Shown in pieces: positions 8,883-18,208 of a DNA stretch of 64,000 bases (position 1 is its first letter; each line of letters starts with the position of its first letter). The translations under genes and the position numbers were made by a program. The DNA comes from Noviherbaspirillum pedocola (GTDB lineage Bacteria; Pseudomonadota; Gammaproteobacteria; Burkholderiales; Burkholderiaceae_D): NCBI RefSeq assembly GCF_016632335.1, contig NZ_JAEPBG010000003.1:434001-498000 (forward strand). The letters run 5' to 3'. The notes under the pieces were generated by a model. The model saw only the letters and a program-made list of their open reading frames with translations, did no database searches and was not told the origin of the DNA.

Positions 8883-9938
8883 ATGCGCACCATGAAGGCA
8901 GCCGTATTCACCGGCCCCGGCCGCATCATCCTCGATGAAAAACCGATTCCAGCGATCGGCCCGGGCGAAGCGCTGGTGAAGATCACCACCACGACCATCT
9001 GCGGCACCGATGTCCATATTCTCAAAGGCGAATATCCGGTCGAGCCGGGTCGCATCATCGGCCATGAGCCGGTGGGCACCATCGCCGAACTCGGTCCTGG
9101 CGTCACCGGTTATGCGGTCGGCCAGCGCGTCATCGTCGGCGCCATCACGCCCTGCGGCCAATGCAATTCCTGCCTCGATGGCCATCATTCGCAATGCGGC
9201 GGCCATGCGATCGGCGGCTGGCGCTTCGGCAATACCATCGACGGCTGCCAGGCCGAGTACCTCAGGGTGCCGTTCGCCATGGCCAATCTGACGCCGGTGC
9301 CCGACGGCCTGACCGATGAACAGGTGCTGATGTGTCCGGACATCATGAGCACCGGCTTCGGCGGCGCGGAAAGCGGCGGCATCCGCATCGGCGACACCGT
9401 GGCCATCTTTGCGCAGGGCCCGATCGGCCTGTGCGCCACCGCCGGCGCGCGCCTGAAGGGCGCCAGCCGCATCATCGCGGTCGACGCGGTGCCGGAGCGA
9501 CTGGAGATGGCCAAGCGGCTTGGCGCCGATATCGTGCTGAACTATCGGCAGGTCGATCCGGTGGCCGAGATCATGCGGCTCACCGATGGCGCCGGCGCCG
9601 ACGTGGCGATCGAGGCGCTGGGCACGCAGGCGACCTTCGAGAGCTGCCTGCGCGCGTTGAAGCCGGGCGGCACGCTGTCCAGCCTGGGCGTGTATTCGGG
9701 CAAGCTGTCGCTGCCGCTGGAAGCCTTCGCCGCCGGCCTCGGCGACCACCGCATCGTCACCACACTGTGCCCCGGCGGCAAGGAGCGCATGCGCCGCCTG
9801 ATGAGCATCGTCGCGTCCGGGCGCGTGGACCTGAAGCCGATGGTGACGCATCGCTTCCGCCTGGACCAGATCGAGGAAGCCTACGAGCTGTTCGCCAACC
9901 AGCGAGGCGGCGTGCTGAAGGTGGCGATCACGCCGTGA
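8883..9938 (+). CDS. Zinc-dependent (secondary) alcohol dehydrogenase
   Basis: A 351-residue medium-chain dehydrogenase. Start ATG 8883 has AGGAGA 7 nt upstream. Catalytic zinc ligands are seen in CGTDVH (Cys) and GHEPVG (His-Glu), and a third in CPDIMSTGFGGAE, the Asp-type ligand region of the Thermoanaerobacter/Clostridium secondary alcohol dehydrogenases. The four-Cys structural-zinc lobe CGQCNSCLDGHHSQCGG is also present. A Rossmann segment follows (VAIFAQGPIGLCATAGARLKG). It should oxidise or reduce small alcohols and ketones with NAD(P). Possible FNR/Anr boxes upstream would fit a fermentative role under low oxygen. The exact substrate is not determined. Confidence 0.9.
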   Translation: MRTMKAAVFTGPGRIILDEKPIPAIGPGEALVKITTTTICGTDVHILKGEYPVEPGRIIGHEPVGTIAELGPGVTGYAVGQRVIVGAITPCGQCNSCLDGHHSQCGGHAIGGWRFGNTIDGCQAEYLRVPFAMANLTPVPDGLTDEQVLMCPDIMSTGFGGAESGGIRIGDTVAIFAQGPIGLCATAGARLKGASRIIAVDAVPERLEMAKRLGADIVLNYRQVDPVAEIMRLTDGAGADVAIEALGTQATFESCLRALKPGGTLSSLGVYSGKLSLPLEAFAAGLGDHRIVTTLCPGGKERMRRLMSIVASGRVDLKPMVTHRFRLDQIEEAYELFANQRGGVLKVAITP

Positions 9939-10088
9939 GCGTGGTGGATGACGCGCTTGCCTTGTCCGGCTTGCATGGTGAAGCTTGGGGATGCAGGGCA
10001 GCCGTTTCAAGGTGACGTCAAATTGTCTTTCAGGCCGTCGGTAGTCTGCATAAGGTTGGAAGGGCGAGATAAAGGTGCAGGTGCAGTG

Positions 10089-10757
10089 CCTTTGCCGTTG
10101 CAGTTGCCGTTGCAGTTGCTTTTACCCCCGTTGATTGCGCCGTGCCGGCGATGCCCGGAGCGGGAGAAGGTGCGGCGTCTGTTTGAGCGAAGCGCAGCGT
10201 AGCGAGTTTAGCCGCGCCCCGCTCCGGGCATCGACGGCACGGGAACCCCGCGCAGCGGGGCGCAATCTCCGGGGCGCCTTTTCTTGCCTACTTCTTTTGG
10301 CGCGCAAAAGAAGTAGGCCGGCTGCCGGGCCGGGACCCGGCTAGGTCGAGGGGGAGCTGAACGTATTGCATCACCGGAGTGATGTCGTTGATGGGGCGGG
10401 CTCTTGCCTTGGTCGTCGTCGCGTTGATCGAGGCTTGGATCGTAAGGCTCGCCCGGTCGAAGTTTGAAGCCCGATGACCCGAAACCGCCATCACACTTGG
10501 CGACCAAGCCGGGTCCCGGCCCGGCAGCCGGGTCACTTCTTTTGCTCGCCAAAAGAAGTAACCAAGAAAAGGCGACCCGGAGATCGCGCCCCCTTCGGGG
10601 GGCCCCGTGTCGCCGAACCCTGAAGCGGGGCGCGGCTAAACTCGCTACGCTGCGCTTCGCTCAAACAGACGCCGCACCTTATCCGCTTCAGGGCCCGGCG
10701 CCACGGCGCGATCAACGGGATTAAAGGCAACAGCAACGGCAACTGCAACTGCAAAGG
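10089..10757. repeat. Large inverted-repeat element, about 250-bp arms, no transposase
   Basis: Two long arms, 10089-10341 and 10508-10757, are imperfect reverse complements around a core of about 166 bp. Matching landmarks include TTGCAGTTGC / GCAACTGCAA at the outer ends, GAGCGAAGCGCAGCGTAGCG and its complement, ACTTCTTTTGGCG / CGCCAAAAGAAGT, and GCCGGGTCCCGGCC at the inner ends. Short frames inside (for example ending RPTSFARQKK) run through the repeat on both strands and lack ribosome sites, so I do not call genes. Similar arms recur between genes in many beta- and gammaproteobacteria. It resembles a non-autonomous, MITE-like or structured-RNA element. Confidence 0.8.
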
Positions 10758-10894
10758 CAGGCCTAAACGTCCCACGCCCTGGACGTAGCGCCCCCCCTGC
10801 AGCGTAGTGCTGCTACAACCAATGCAGCAGTTACCGTGCGGCGACCTTGAAAGGGCTGGGATGCAGGGGAAAGGCAGTCCGGGCGCAAGCATTG

Positions 10895-10955
10895 GTAGGG
10901 TGGGCGCCAGCCCACGCGGTGCATGAACGCCCGCGTGGGCTGGCGCCCACCCTAC
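10895..10955. repeat. GTAGGGTGGG-family palindrome (copy 2), perfect 24-bp arms
   Basis: Arms 10895-10918 and 10932-10955 are perfect reverse complements (outer end GTAGGGTGGGCGCCAGCCCA) with a 13-bp loop. It lies 14 bp beyond the stop of the outer-membrane factor gene and could end or stabilise that transcript. Confidence 0.85.
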
Positions 10956-10969
10956 GGATGCAGCAGAGG

Positions 10970-12268
10970 CTACTGCGCTCCCGGCACGGCCTGCGGCTTC
11001 ACCTCCTTCGCGTCCTCCATGTCTTCCAGACTCCAGATGCGATGCGCATCCAGCAACAGCCGCGCCTGCGCTTCCAGCGCATCAATCTGCGCCTGCTCCG
11101 CGTTCGTCAAGGCATCCAGCGCCTGGCGCCGCGCCAGCAGCGTATCGTTCAGCGGCAATTCCCCCAGCGCATAGGCGCGCGCAGCCAGCCCGGCATAGTC
11201 CTCGGCCTGGCAGGCGATCGCAGCCAGTTGCTGCCACAGCGCCTGCGTCGATGCCGCGCGCAATGCGCCTGCCATCGCCTCGGTCTCGACCTTCATGCGC
11301 GCCTCCTGCGCGCGCTCCTCGGCTTGCGCGGCGCGGCTCCAGCCGGCACGCGCCTGCGCGCCGCGCGCCGCGCCGGGAATGGCGAAGGATAGCGACATGC
11401 CGAGGATGCGCTCCTGCCGGCCGCGCTCTTCGATGTAATGCACCCCTAGCGTCGGATCCGGCTTCCCGTCCAGCGCGGTGCGCTCGGCCGCCAGCCTTGC
11501 CTGCGCCGCCTCGGCCTGCGCGACCTCGAGTTCATGATTGTCGGCAAGGATGCGCTCGCGCCATGCCTGCGGGCTGGCCGCCAGCGAAGCCGGCTCGGGC
11601 AGCGCTTCCGGCGGCGTGGCCGCGAGCTCCGGATATCTGCCCGCGATGGCGGCCTCCAGCAGCGCGCGCCGCTGCGCCGCAGCCATGGCAGCGGCCTGCG
11701 CACGATCGCGCTCCGTCTGCGCCAGCGCGATCTCCATGCGCGGCGCATCCCCGGCCCGCACCCGCTGATTGACGATCTGCAGCTGCCGATCGAGCAGCTG
11801 CGCATTCTGCTCTAGCCGCGTCGCGGCGCGCGCTTCGCGCAGCCAGTCGAACCAGGACTTCATCAATGCGCGCGCGGCTTCATGCCAGGCATCGGCCAGG
11901 CGCAGTTCGGCCAGGCGCACGCCGCCATCGCCGAGCTGCGCATCCTTGCCAGCCTTGGACGGAAGCCGAAGCGGCCGCTCCAGCGCGATGCCGTTTTCCT
12001 GGTAATTCCTGTCGTTGATCACATTGCGCCGCTGGCTGGTGGCCCGCACCGTCCATTCGTTGCTGCCAGCGAGCAGCGCGGTTCTGCCAGCCTCTTCCTG
12101 CGCCACGCCGGCGCGCGCCGCGGCCACCAGCGGCTGGCGCGCCAGCGCGCGGCGCGCCTGTTCCACCGGCGGCAGCGCCTGCGGATACGGCATGTCCGCT
12201 TCAGTCGCCCGCGCCAGGCAGGGCAGCAGCAGGACGGCGAGCGCGATGCGACTGCGAAATCTCTTCAT
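10970..12268 (-). CDS. CzcC-like outer-membrane efflux protein (TolC family)
   Basis: The 432-residue protein starts at ATG 12268 with a signal peptide (SRIALAVLLLPCLARA). Two Ala/Glu-rich coiled-coil outer-membrane-factor repeats follow, typical of TolC/CzcC channels (LADAWHEAARALMKSWFDWL and RIEIA-type helices; second repeat around ELEVAQAEAAQARLAAERTA). The start overlaps the stop of the DUF3240 gene by 4 nt (ATGA). It is the last gene of the RND operon and provides the outer-membrane exit duct for the pump. It is named by family and context; the metal cannot be read from this gene. Confidence 0.88.
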   Translation of the reverse strand: MKRFRSRIALAVLLLPCLARATEADMPYPQALPPVEQARRALARQPLVAAARAGVAQEEAGRTALLAGSNEWTVRATSQRRNVINDRNYQENGIALERPLRLPSKAGKDAQLGDGGVRLAELRLADAWHEAARALMKSWFDWLREARAATRLEQNAQLLDRQLQIVNQRVRAGDAPRMEIALAQTERDRAQAAAMAAAQRRALLEAAIAGRYPELAATPPEALPEPASLAASPQAWRERILADNHELEVAQAEAAQARLAAERTALDGKPDPTLGVHYIEERGRQERILGMSLSFAIPGAARGAQARAGWSRAAQAEERAQEARMKVETEAMAGALRAASTQALWQQLAAIACQAEDYAGLAARAYALGELPLNDTLLARRQALDALTNAEQAQIDALEAQARLLLDAHRIWSLEDMEDAKEVKPQAVPGAQ

Positions 12269-12579
12269 GCGAATCTTCCGAAAGCGGTCACGGGCATGGT
12301 CCACCACAGGATCTCCGGGGTCGGGAATGCCGTGCGCAACTCCTGCAACAAGAGCTCGACATGCTGCGACTCCATCAGCACCGTAAGCACCGCGCGCCGG
12401 GCGCGGCCGCGCACCCGCTCCATCGGGCTGACCAGGCTCGCGCCGCTGCCGAAGCCTTCCTGGTGCGCCAGCGAAAAGCCATCGACCCATTCGGGATGCG
12501 CCAATGCCAGGTCGATGAAGTCGTCCTCCAGCCGCGCGGGCAAAGCCACGGTGAGCACGCAGTCGTAATGTCGGTTCAT
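12265..12579 (-). CDS. DUF3240 family protein
   Basis: A small cytosolic protein of 104 residues (MNRHYDCVLTVALPARLEDD...) with a PII-like ferredoxin-fold pattern: beta strand, helix, strand (RRAVLTVLMESQHVELLLQE), strand. DUF3240 proteins occur beside heavy-metal RND genes and have been suggested to sense or regulate the pump, but I know of no firm function. It overlaps the pump gene upstream and the channel gene downstream by 4 nt each (ATGA), which argues for fixed stoichiometry with the efflux complex. Confidence 0.8.
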   Translation of the reverse strand: MNRHYDCVLTVALPARLEDDFIDLALAHPEWVDGFSLAHQEGFGSGASLVSPMERVRGRARRAVLTVLMESQHVELLLQELRTAFPTPEILWWTMPVTAFGRFA

Positions 12580-15500
12580 GCCTTCTTCCCGGTGCCGAAT
12601 TGCTGATACAGGATGGGCAGCAGCACCAGCGTCAGCGCGGTCGAGCTGACCAGGCCGCCGATGACGACGATGGCCAGCGGCCGCTGGATCTCCGAGCCCG
12701 GCCCGGTGGCCAGCAGCAGCGGGATCAGGCCGAAGCCAGTGATGCTGGCGGTCATCAGTACCGGGCGCAGCCGGCGAAGCGCGCCTTCGCTGATCACCGC
12801 GTCAATATGCATGCCGCGCGCATGCAGCGTGTTGAAATGGCTGATCATCACCAGGCCGTTCAATACCGCGATGCCCATCAGGGCGATGAAGCCGACCGAT
12901 GCGGGCACCGACAGGTAGGTGCCGGTGACTGCCAGCGCCAGCACGCCGCCGACCAGCGCGAAGGGGATGTTGACCAGCACCAGCGACGCCTGGCGCAGCG
13001 AGCCGAAAGTGGCGAACAGCAGCAGGAAGATCAGCCCGAGCGCCACCGGCACCACCAGCATCAGGCGCGCCGCCGCGCGCTGCTGGTTCTCGAACTGGCC
13101 GCCCCATTCGATACGGTAGCCTGCGGGCAGCACGAGATTCTTCGCCACCGCGGCGCGCGCTTCATCGACATAGCCGACCAGGTCGCGGCCGCGCACATTG
13201 GCGCGCACCACTGCCATGCGGTAGCCGTTTTCGCGATCGACCTTGACCGGGCCGTCCACCGTCATCAGCCGCGCCAGCTGCGACAGCGGTATCGCCTGCC
13301 CGTCGGCGACCGGCAGACGCAGCGACTCGAACAGCGCCGGCGACATCTGCAACGCCTGTCCGCCGCGCAGCAGCAAGGGCAGGCGCCTGCCCTCCTCGAT
13401 CACGATGCCGACCTGGCGTCCTTCCACCAGCGCGCGCAAGTCGTTCTGCAGCGCTTCGACGGTGAAGCCATGACGGCCCGCGGCCTGGCGATCGATTTCC
13501 ACCTGCAGGTATTGCAGGCCGCTGTTCTTCACGGTCTGCACGTCTTCGCTGCCGGGCAGCGCTTCGAGCGTCTTCACTACCTGCTCTGCCATCTGCCCGA
13601 GCTGCGCGAGATCAGGGCCGTAGATCTTTACCGCGAGATCACCGCGCACGCCGGACAGCATTTCCGAAGTCCGCATTTCGATCGGCTGGGTAAAGCTGAA
13701 ATTCATGCCGATGAAGCCGCCGAGCGCTGCACGCAGCCGGTCGATCAGGTGCTCGCGGTCGGGATCGCGCCATTGCGCATGCGGCTTGAGCACGAGGAAG
13801 GTGTCGGTTTCGTTCGGGCCCATCGGGTCCAGTCCGAGCTCGTCCGAGCCGACGCGGGCGACGATGCCCGCGACTTCGGGCACGTCCTGCAGCAGTCGGC
13901 GCTGTATGGCAAGGTCGGTCGCCACCGAGGTCTGCAGATTGATCGACGGCGTCTTTTCCACCTGCAGGATGATGTCGCCTTCATCCAGCGTCGGTATGAA
14001 GGACTTGCCGATGAAAGGGAACACCACGGCCGCAAGCGCCAGGGTGCCGAGCGCGATCGCATACACCACGCGCCTTCTCTTGCGCGCCCATTCCAGCGCA
14101 GGCGCATAGGCGCGCTCCAGCCAGCGCACAAGCGGCGGCGTCTTATGCGCGCCGCTGCCGAGGAAGAACGAGGCCAGCACCGGGATCACGGTCAGCGACA
14201 GCAGCAGCGACGCGCCGAGCGCGAACACGATGGTCAGCGCAACCGGCGCGAACAGCTTGCCTTCCAGTCCCTGCAGCGTCAGCAGCGGCAAAAACACCAG
14301 CACGATGATCAGGATGCCGGCAGCAACGGGGGCTGCGACCTCGGCTACCGCGCGGTAGATCACATGCAGTCGCGGGCGCGGCGCGCCGGGAGCCGGATGC
14401 GCGATATGCGCTTCCAGGTTTTCGACCACCACCACGGCGGCGTCGACCAGCATGCCGATGGCGATCGCCAGGCCGCCGAGCGACATCAGGTTGGCCGACA
14501 GACCGTACAGATGCATCAGCAGCAGGCAGCCCAGCGCCGACAGCGGCAGCACCACCGCCACCACCAGCGCCGCGCGCAGATTGCCGAGGAACAGGAACAG
14601 CAGCACCATGACCAGCACCACCGCTTCGGCCAGCGCGCGCGACACCGTGCCCACCGCGCGCTCGACCAGCGCGCCGCGGTCGTAGAAGGGCTTGATACTC
14701 ACGCCCTGCGGCAAGATTTTCTGCAGGCCTTCGAGCTTGGCGCGCACTGCCGCGACGACTTCACGCGCATTGGCGCCGCGCAGGCCCAGCACCAGTCCTT
14801 CAACGGTTTCCTGCCGGCCGTTCTCGGTGACCGCGCCGTAGCGGGTCAGGTTGCCGATGCGCACCTCGGCGACATCGGCCACGCGCACCACCACGCCGTC
14901 GCGCTCGGCCACCGCAAGCGCGCGCACATCGTCCAGCGTGCGCAGGCTGCCGCTTGATCGCACCAGCAGCGCTTCTTCCTGCGCCGACAGGCGGCCGGCG
15001 CCATCGTTGCGGTTGTTGCTCTCCAGCGCGGTCTGCAGCTGCGACAGCGACATCCGGCGCGCCGCCAACGCGGCCACGTCGGGTACGACTTCGAAGCTCT
15101 TGACCATGCCGCCCAGCGCATTCACATCGGCTACGCCGGGAATGGCGCGCAGCTGCGGCCGGATCACCCAGTCCAGCAGGCTGCGCTTGTCGGCGGCGGA
15201 AAGCTCGCCATCGACGGTGAACATGAACATCTCGCCCAGCGGCGTGGTGATCGGCGCCAGCCCGCCCGAGGCGCTGGCCGGCAGGTCGCGCGTTACATTG
15301 CCCAGACGCTCGGCCACCTGCTGCCGCGCCCAGTAGATGTCGGTGCCGTCCTCGAAATCGAGGGTGATGTCGGCGATTGCGTATTTCGATTGCGATCGCA
15401 GCATGCGCTGATGCGGTATGCCGAGCAGTTCCTGCTCGATGGGCGCGGTGATGCGCGTCTCGACTTCCTCGGGCGTCATGCCCGGCGCCTTCATCACGAT

Positions 15501-15644
15501 CTTGACCTGCGTGGACGACACATCCGGATAGGCATCCACCGGCAGCGCGCGGAAGGCGAGCGTGCCGGCGGCCACCAGCATGACGGTGAGCACCAGCACC
15601 AGGAGGCGCTGCGACAGCGAGAACGCGATCAGACGGCCGAGCAT
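12576..15644 (-). CDS. Heavy-metal efflux RND pump (CzcA/CusA superfamily)
   Basis: The 1022-residue inner-membrane pump has the RND architecture: a first helix (LLVLVLTVMLVAAGTLAFRA), a periplasmic porter loop, helices 2-6, a second loop and helices 8-12. HME-family marks include LPVDAYPDVSSTQVKI near the N-terminus and QPIEMRTSEMLSGVRGD in the second loop. The helix-4 signature is IGMLVDAAVVVVEN, not the DFGxxVDG form of Zn/Co/Cd pumps; it is closer to the Cu/Ag (CusA) or less characterised HME5 groups. It should expel a metal cation using proton flux. The start shares one base with the stop of the adaptor gene (TGATG). Confidence 0.93.
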   Translation of the reverse strand: MLGRLIAFSLSQRLLVLVLTVMLVAAGTLAFRALPVDAYPDVSSTQVKIVMKAPGMTPEEVETRITAPIEQELLGIPHQRMLRSQSKYAIADITLDFEDGTDIYWARQQVAERLGNVTRDLPASASGGLAPITTPLGEMFMFTVDGELSAADKRSLLDWVIRPQLRAIPGVADVNALGGMVKSFEVVPDVAALAARRMSLSQLQTALESNNRNDGAGRLSAQEEALLVRSSGSLRTLDDVRALAVAERDGVVVRVADVAEVRIGNLTRYGAVTENGRQETVEGLVLGLRGANAREVVAAVRAKLEGLQKILPQGVSIKPFYDRGALVERAVGTVSRALAEAVVLVMVLLFLFLGNLRAALVVAVVLPLSALGCLLLMHLYGLSANLMSLGGLAIAIGMLVDAAVVVVENLEAHIAHPAPGAPRPRLHVIYRAVAEVAAPVAAGILIIVLVFLPLLTLQGLEGKLFAPVALTIVFALGASLLLSLTVIPVLASFFLGSGAHKTPPLVRWLERAYAPALEWARKRRRVVYAIALGTLALAAVVFPFIGKSFIPTLDEGDIILQVEKTPSINLQTSVATDLAIQRRLLQDVPEVAGIVARVGSDELGLDPMGPNETDTFLVLKPHAQWRDPDREHLIDRLRAALGGFIGMNFSFTQPIEMRTSEMLSGVRGDLAVKIYGPDLAQLGQMAEQVVKTLEALPGSEDVQTVKNSGLQYLQVEIDRQAAGRHGFTVEALQNDLRALVEGRQVGIVIEEGRRLPLLLRGGQALQMSPALFESLRLPVADGQAIPLSQLARLMTVDGPVKVDRENGYRMAVVRANVRGRDLVGYVDEARAAVAKNLVLPAGYRIEWGGQFENQQRAAARLMLVVPVALGLIFLLLFATFGSLRQASLVLVNIPFALVGGVLALAVTGTYLSVPASVGFIALMGIAVLNGLVMISHFNTLHARGMHIDAVISEGALRRLRPVLMTASITGFGLIPLLLATGPGSEIQRPLAIVVIGGLVSSTALTLVLLPILYQQFGTGKKA

Positions 15645-16771
15645 CAGCGACCCGCTTCCGGCGCGCCCATGCCGCTGGCGCGTCCCTTCAACGCCGCCAG
15701 TCCGCGCACTGCGACCTCGTCGCCTGCGGCCAGTTCGCCGCGCACCACGCTGCTCTCTGCGCCGCGCGCAAGAATCTCGACCGGCACCGGCTGCAGGCCT
15801 TGCGCATCGCGCTTCCAGACCGCGTCGCGCTCGTCCTGCCGCACCAGCGCCGCGCTCGGCACCGTGACCGCACCGGCCGGCGTGGCCGTGCCGGCGTTCG
15901 GCCGCACCGTGGCATCGACATACTGGTTCGGCCGCAGGCAGCCCTCCGCGCCCGGCAATTCGGCACGCACCAGCACCGACTGGCTCGCCGCCTGCATCTG
16001 CGGGCTCAATGCCGTCACCCTGCCCGCCTTCGCGCAGCCGGCCACCCGGACTTCATCGCCGGGCCGGATGCGGTCGGCCTGCGCGCGGCTGGCCTGCAGC
16101 TCCAGCGCGAGCGCGCCGGCGCGGCCGAGCCTGGCGATCGCCGCGCCCGCTTCGACGCGCTGTCCCGGCAGCGCCAGCAATTCAAGCACGGTGCCGGCAT
16201 GCCTGCCGCCAACCGTCATCAGCGGCGAGATCTCCATGCGCTGCGCCAGCGCGTTCAGGTTGGCGCTCCCCACGCCGGCCAGCTTCAGCAGCTGCGCGCG
16301 CTCGCGCACGGCCACGCGCGCCTGCGCATGGGCGCTGCGGCTTTCCTGCAGCCGGCCGAGCGCGATGATGCCTTCGCGGTACAGCGCCTCGTCGCGCTCG
16401 CGTTTCTCCAGCGCCAGCCGCTCCTGCGCCGACAGCTGCACATATTCCCGTTCCCACTCCAGCAATTGCGGGCTGTAAAGGCGCGCCAGCGGCGCGCCGG
16501 CTTCGATGCGGTCCATGGGCGCGGCCAGCACTTCCTGCACTACGCCGGCGGCCGGCGCGCTGACGATCTCGATGCCCTTGATGGAGAACGCTGCATTGCC
16601 CGCCAGGCGCATACCGTCGCCGGGCGTGGTCGCGGCGCTCACGCGGGCATAGGCGATACCGGCGTCGCGCGCCTGTTCAGCGGAAAGCGCCAGCGCGCCG
16701 GCCTGCGCCAGGGCATAGTCGCAGAGGCAGGCCAGGCACAGCAGGACTGACAGAGATTGTCTGGAGTTCAT
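15644..16771 (-). CDS. RND metal-efflux periplasmic adaptor (CzcB-like)
   Basis: The 375-residue adaptor is called from ATG 16771 (MNSRQSLSVLLCLACLCDYA, a signal sequence). No clear ribosome site is seen there, so the start is moderately sure. A barrel-sandwich segment (KGIEIVSAPAAGVVQEVLAA), a coiled hairpin (ERLALEKRERDEALYREGII) and a return strand with KR-type barrel fit HlyD/CzcB adaptors. It lacks the His-rich N-terminal metal-binding extension of classical CzcB. It is first in the order adaptor-pump-DUF3240-channel, all overlapping, and links pump to channel in the periplasm. Confidence 0.88.
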   Translation of the reverse strand: MNSRQSLSVLLCLACLCDYALAQAGALALSAEQARDAGIAYARVSAATTPGDGMRLAGNAAFSIKGIEIVSAPAAGVVQEVLAAPMDRIEAGAPLARLYSPQLLEWEREYVQLSAQERLALEKRERDEALYREGIIALGRLQESRSAHAQARVAVRERAQLLKLAGVGSANLNALAQRMEISPLMTVGGRHAGTVLELLALPGQRVEAGAAIARLGRAGALALELQASRAQADRIRPGDEVRVAGCAKAGRVTALSPQMQAASQSVLVRAELPGAEGCLRPNQYVDATVRPNAGTATPAGAVTVPSAALVRQDERDAVWKRDAQGLQPVPVEILARGAESSVVRGELAAGDEVAVRGLAALKGRASGMGAPEAGR

Positions 16772-17017
16772 GAAGCGGTGTTTTCTTGTTGGGATCGGGC
16801 CGGCGGGCGTCGATATGCAGCGCATGCGTGTCGTGGTGGAGCGGCATCGCCGGCGATGCTAACCCGGCAAGCTTAAGGCTTCCTGAACCGGGGCGGCAAC
16901 GTAGCGCTTTGACCTACCTTCTCCCGGGCGCGATAGACCGTGGCTGCGGGATGTTAGGCTGCGGCTTCGTCCCATGCGCAATGCCGCTGCCGACATGTGC
17001 GCCACCGAAAGGAAATC

Positions 17018-17647
17018 ATGAACACCGTGCTGTATTACTCGCCCGGCGCCTGCTCGCTGGCGCCGCATATCCTGCTCGAGGAAACCGGCATCAGTTACGA
17101 GCTGATCGAAATCAATGTGCAGAAGGGCAAGACGCGCGATCCCGCCTTTCTCGACATCAATCCCAAGGGCCGGGTGCCGGTGCTGCGCAGCGGCGACGAG
17201 ATCCTCACCGAAGTGCCGGCGATCTGCTGGTACATCGGCTGCAGCGCCACCGACCCGCAGGCGCTGATGCCGCGCACGGCGCTGGAAGCGGCGCGAGCGC
17301 TCGAATGGTTCAACTGGCTTTCCGGCACGCTGCACAGCGTGGGCTTCAGCGGGCGCTGGCGTCCGCAGCGCTTCACTGATAATCCGGCCAGCTATGGCGA
17401 GATCAAGGCGCGCGCCGAGAAACATCTGCAGGAAGGTTTCGCCCGCATCGAGGAACAGTTGCGCGGTCGAAGCTGGGCGCTGGGCGAGGCCTACGGCATT
17501 GTCGATCCATTGCTGTTCGTGTTTCATGGATGGGCACGGCTGCTCGGCGCTGATCTTGAGGGCGAGTATCCGCACTGGCATGCGCATGCCGTGCGCATGC
17601 TCCATCGCCCCGCAGTCGTGCGGGCGATGCAACAGGAAGGTCTTTGA
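17018..17647 (+). CDS. Glutathione S-transferase family protein
   Basis: The 209-residue protein starts at ATG 17018 behind AAAGGAAATC; seven extra codons upstream have no ribosome site. The N-terminal thioredoxin-like half (VLYYSPGACSLAPHILLEET) contains the S/C catalytic loop of beta-class GSTs (PGACSLAPH) and the GSH-binding NPKGRVPVL and EVPAI segments. The C-terminal helical domain follows (GEAYGIVDPLLFVF). It conjugates or reduces electrophiles with glutathione in the cytosol. A cupin gene begins 48 bp downstream on the same strand, so they may be co-transcribed. The substrate is unknown. Confidence 0.9.
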   Translation: MNTVLYYSPGACSLAPHILLEETGISYELIEINVQKGKTRDPAFLDINPKGRVPVLRSGDEILTEVPAICWYIGCSATDPQALMPRTALEAARALEWFNWLSGTLHSVGFSGRWRPQRFTDNPASYGEIKARAEKHLQEGFARIEEQLRGRSWALGEAYGIVDPLLFVFHGWARLLGADLEGEYPHWHAHAVRMLHRPAVVRAMQQEGL

Positions 17648-17694
17648 CACGCCGGCCGCCTGTGCGCGGCCGCAGCATCCATGAAAGGGAAGCC

Positions 17695-18177
17695 ATGAAC
17701 GACAACAGGCATCCGGTCGCCATCGTTGCGGCGCAAGCGCCGTCGCGCACCAAGCCATCGAATTATCCCGAACCCTTCGCGTCGCGCATGGCCGGCCGCG
17801 AGAAGCGGCCGCTGGGCGATCTGTTTGGGCTGATGAATTTCGGCGTCAACCTGACGCGCCTGCCGCCGGGCGCGATTTCGGCGCTGCGTCATGCGCATAC
17901 GAAGCAGGATGAATTCATCTACATCCTCGCCGGTCGGCCGGTGCTGCGCACCGATCAGGGCGACACGCCGCTGGAACCCGGCATGTGCGCGGGCTTTCGC
18001 GCCGGCAGCGGCAATGCTCATCAGCTCATCAACCCGGGCGATGAGGATGTGCTCTACCTCGAAATCGGCGACCGTTCGTCCGGGGATGCTGCGACTTATC
18101 CTGACGACGATCTGCAGGCCGTGCTCGCCGCGGATGGCAAATGGCGCTTTCTGCACAAGGATGGCGCGGCCTATTGA
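17695..18177 (+). CDS. Cupin-domain protein
   Basis: The 160-residue protein starts at ATG 17695 behind GAAAGGGAAGCC. It has the cupin fold: motif 1 HAHTKQDEFIYILAGRPVL, with His and Glu metal ligands, and motif 2 PGMCAGFRAGSGNAHQLINP, with the second His. It resembles the RmlC/transcription-associated small cupins that bind a divalent metal; its reaction is unknown. It follows the GST gene closely and is ended by a strong hairpin at 18209-18239. Confidence 0.82.
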   Translation: MNDNRHPVAIVAAQAPSRTKPSNYPEPFASRMAGREKRPLGDLFGLMNFGVNLTRLPPGAISALRHAHTKQDEFIYILAGRPVLRTDQGDTPLEPGMCAGFRAGSGNAHQLINPGDEDVLYLEIGDRSSGDAATYPDDDLQAVLAADGKWRFLHKDGAAY

Positions 18178-18208
18178 TCGCCAGACCGCAAGCATGCGCA
18201 TGAACGAC

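Larger units (their letters stand above)
9939..10969. other. 1-kb gene-free region
   Basis: Between the alcohol dehydrogenase and the end of the metal-efflux operon I find no credible gene. It holds the large inverted repeat (10089-10757) and a perfect palindrome (10895-10955); the rest is featureless. Confidence 0.75.

Noticed and set aside
10122-10892. Several 60-120 codon frames in the inverted-repeat element
   Set aside because: They are encoded by the repeat arms on both strands, lack ribosome sites and have Arg/Pro/Gly-rich products; such frames are commonly mis-annotated as hypothetical proteins.
12600-14957. 785-codon plus-strand frame opposite the RND pump
   Set aside because: Antisense shadow of the pump gene; Gln/His/Arg-rich, with no domain or start signal.
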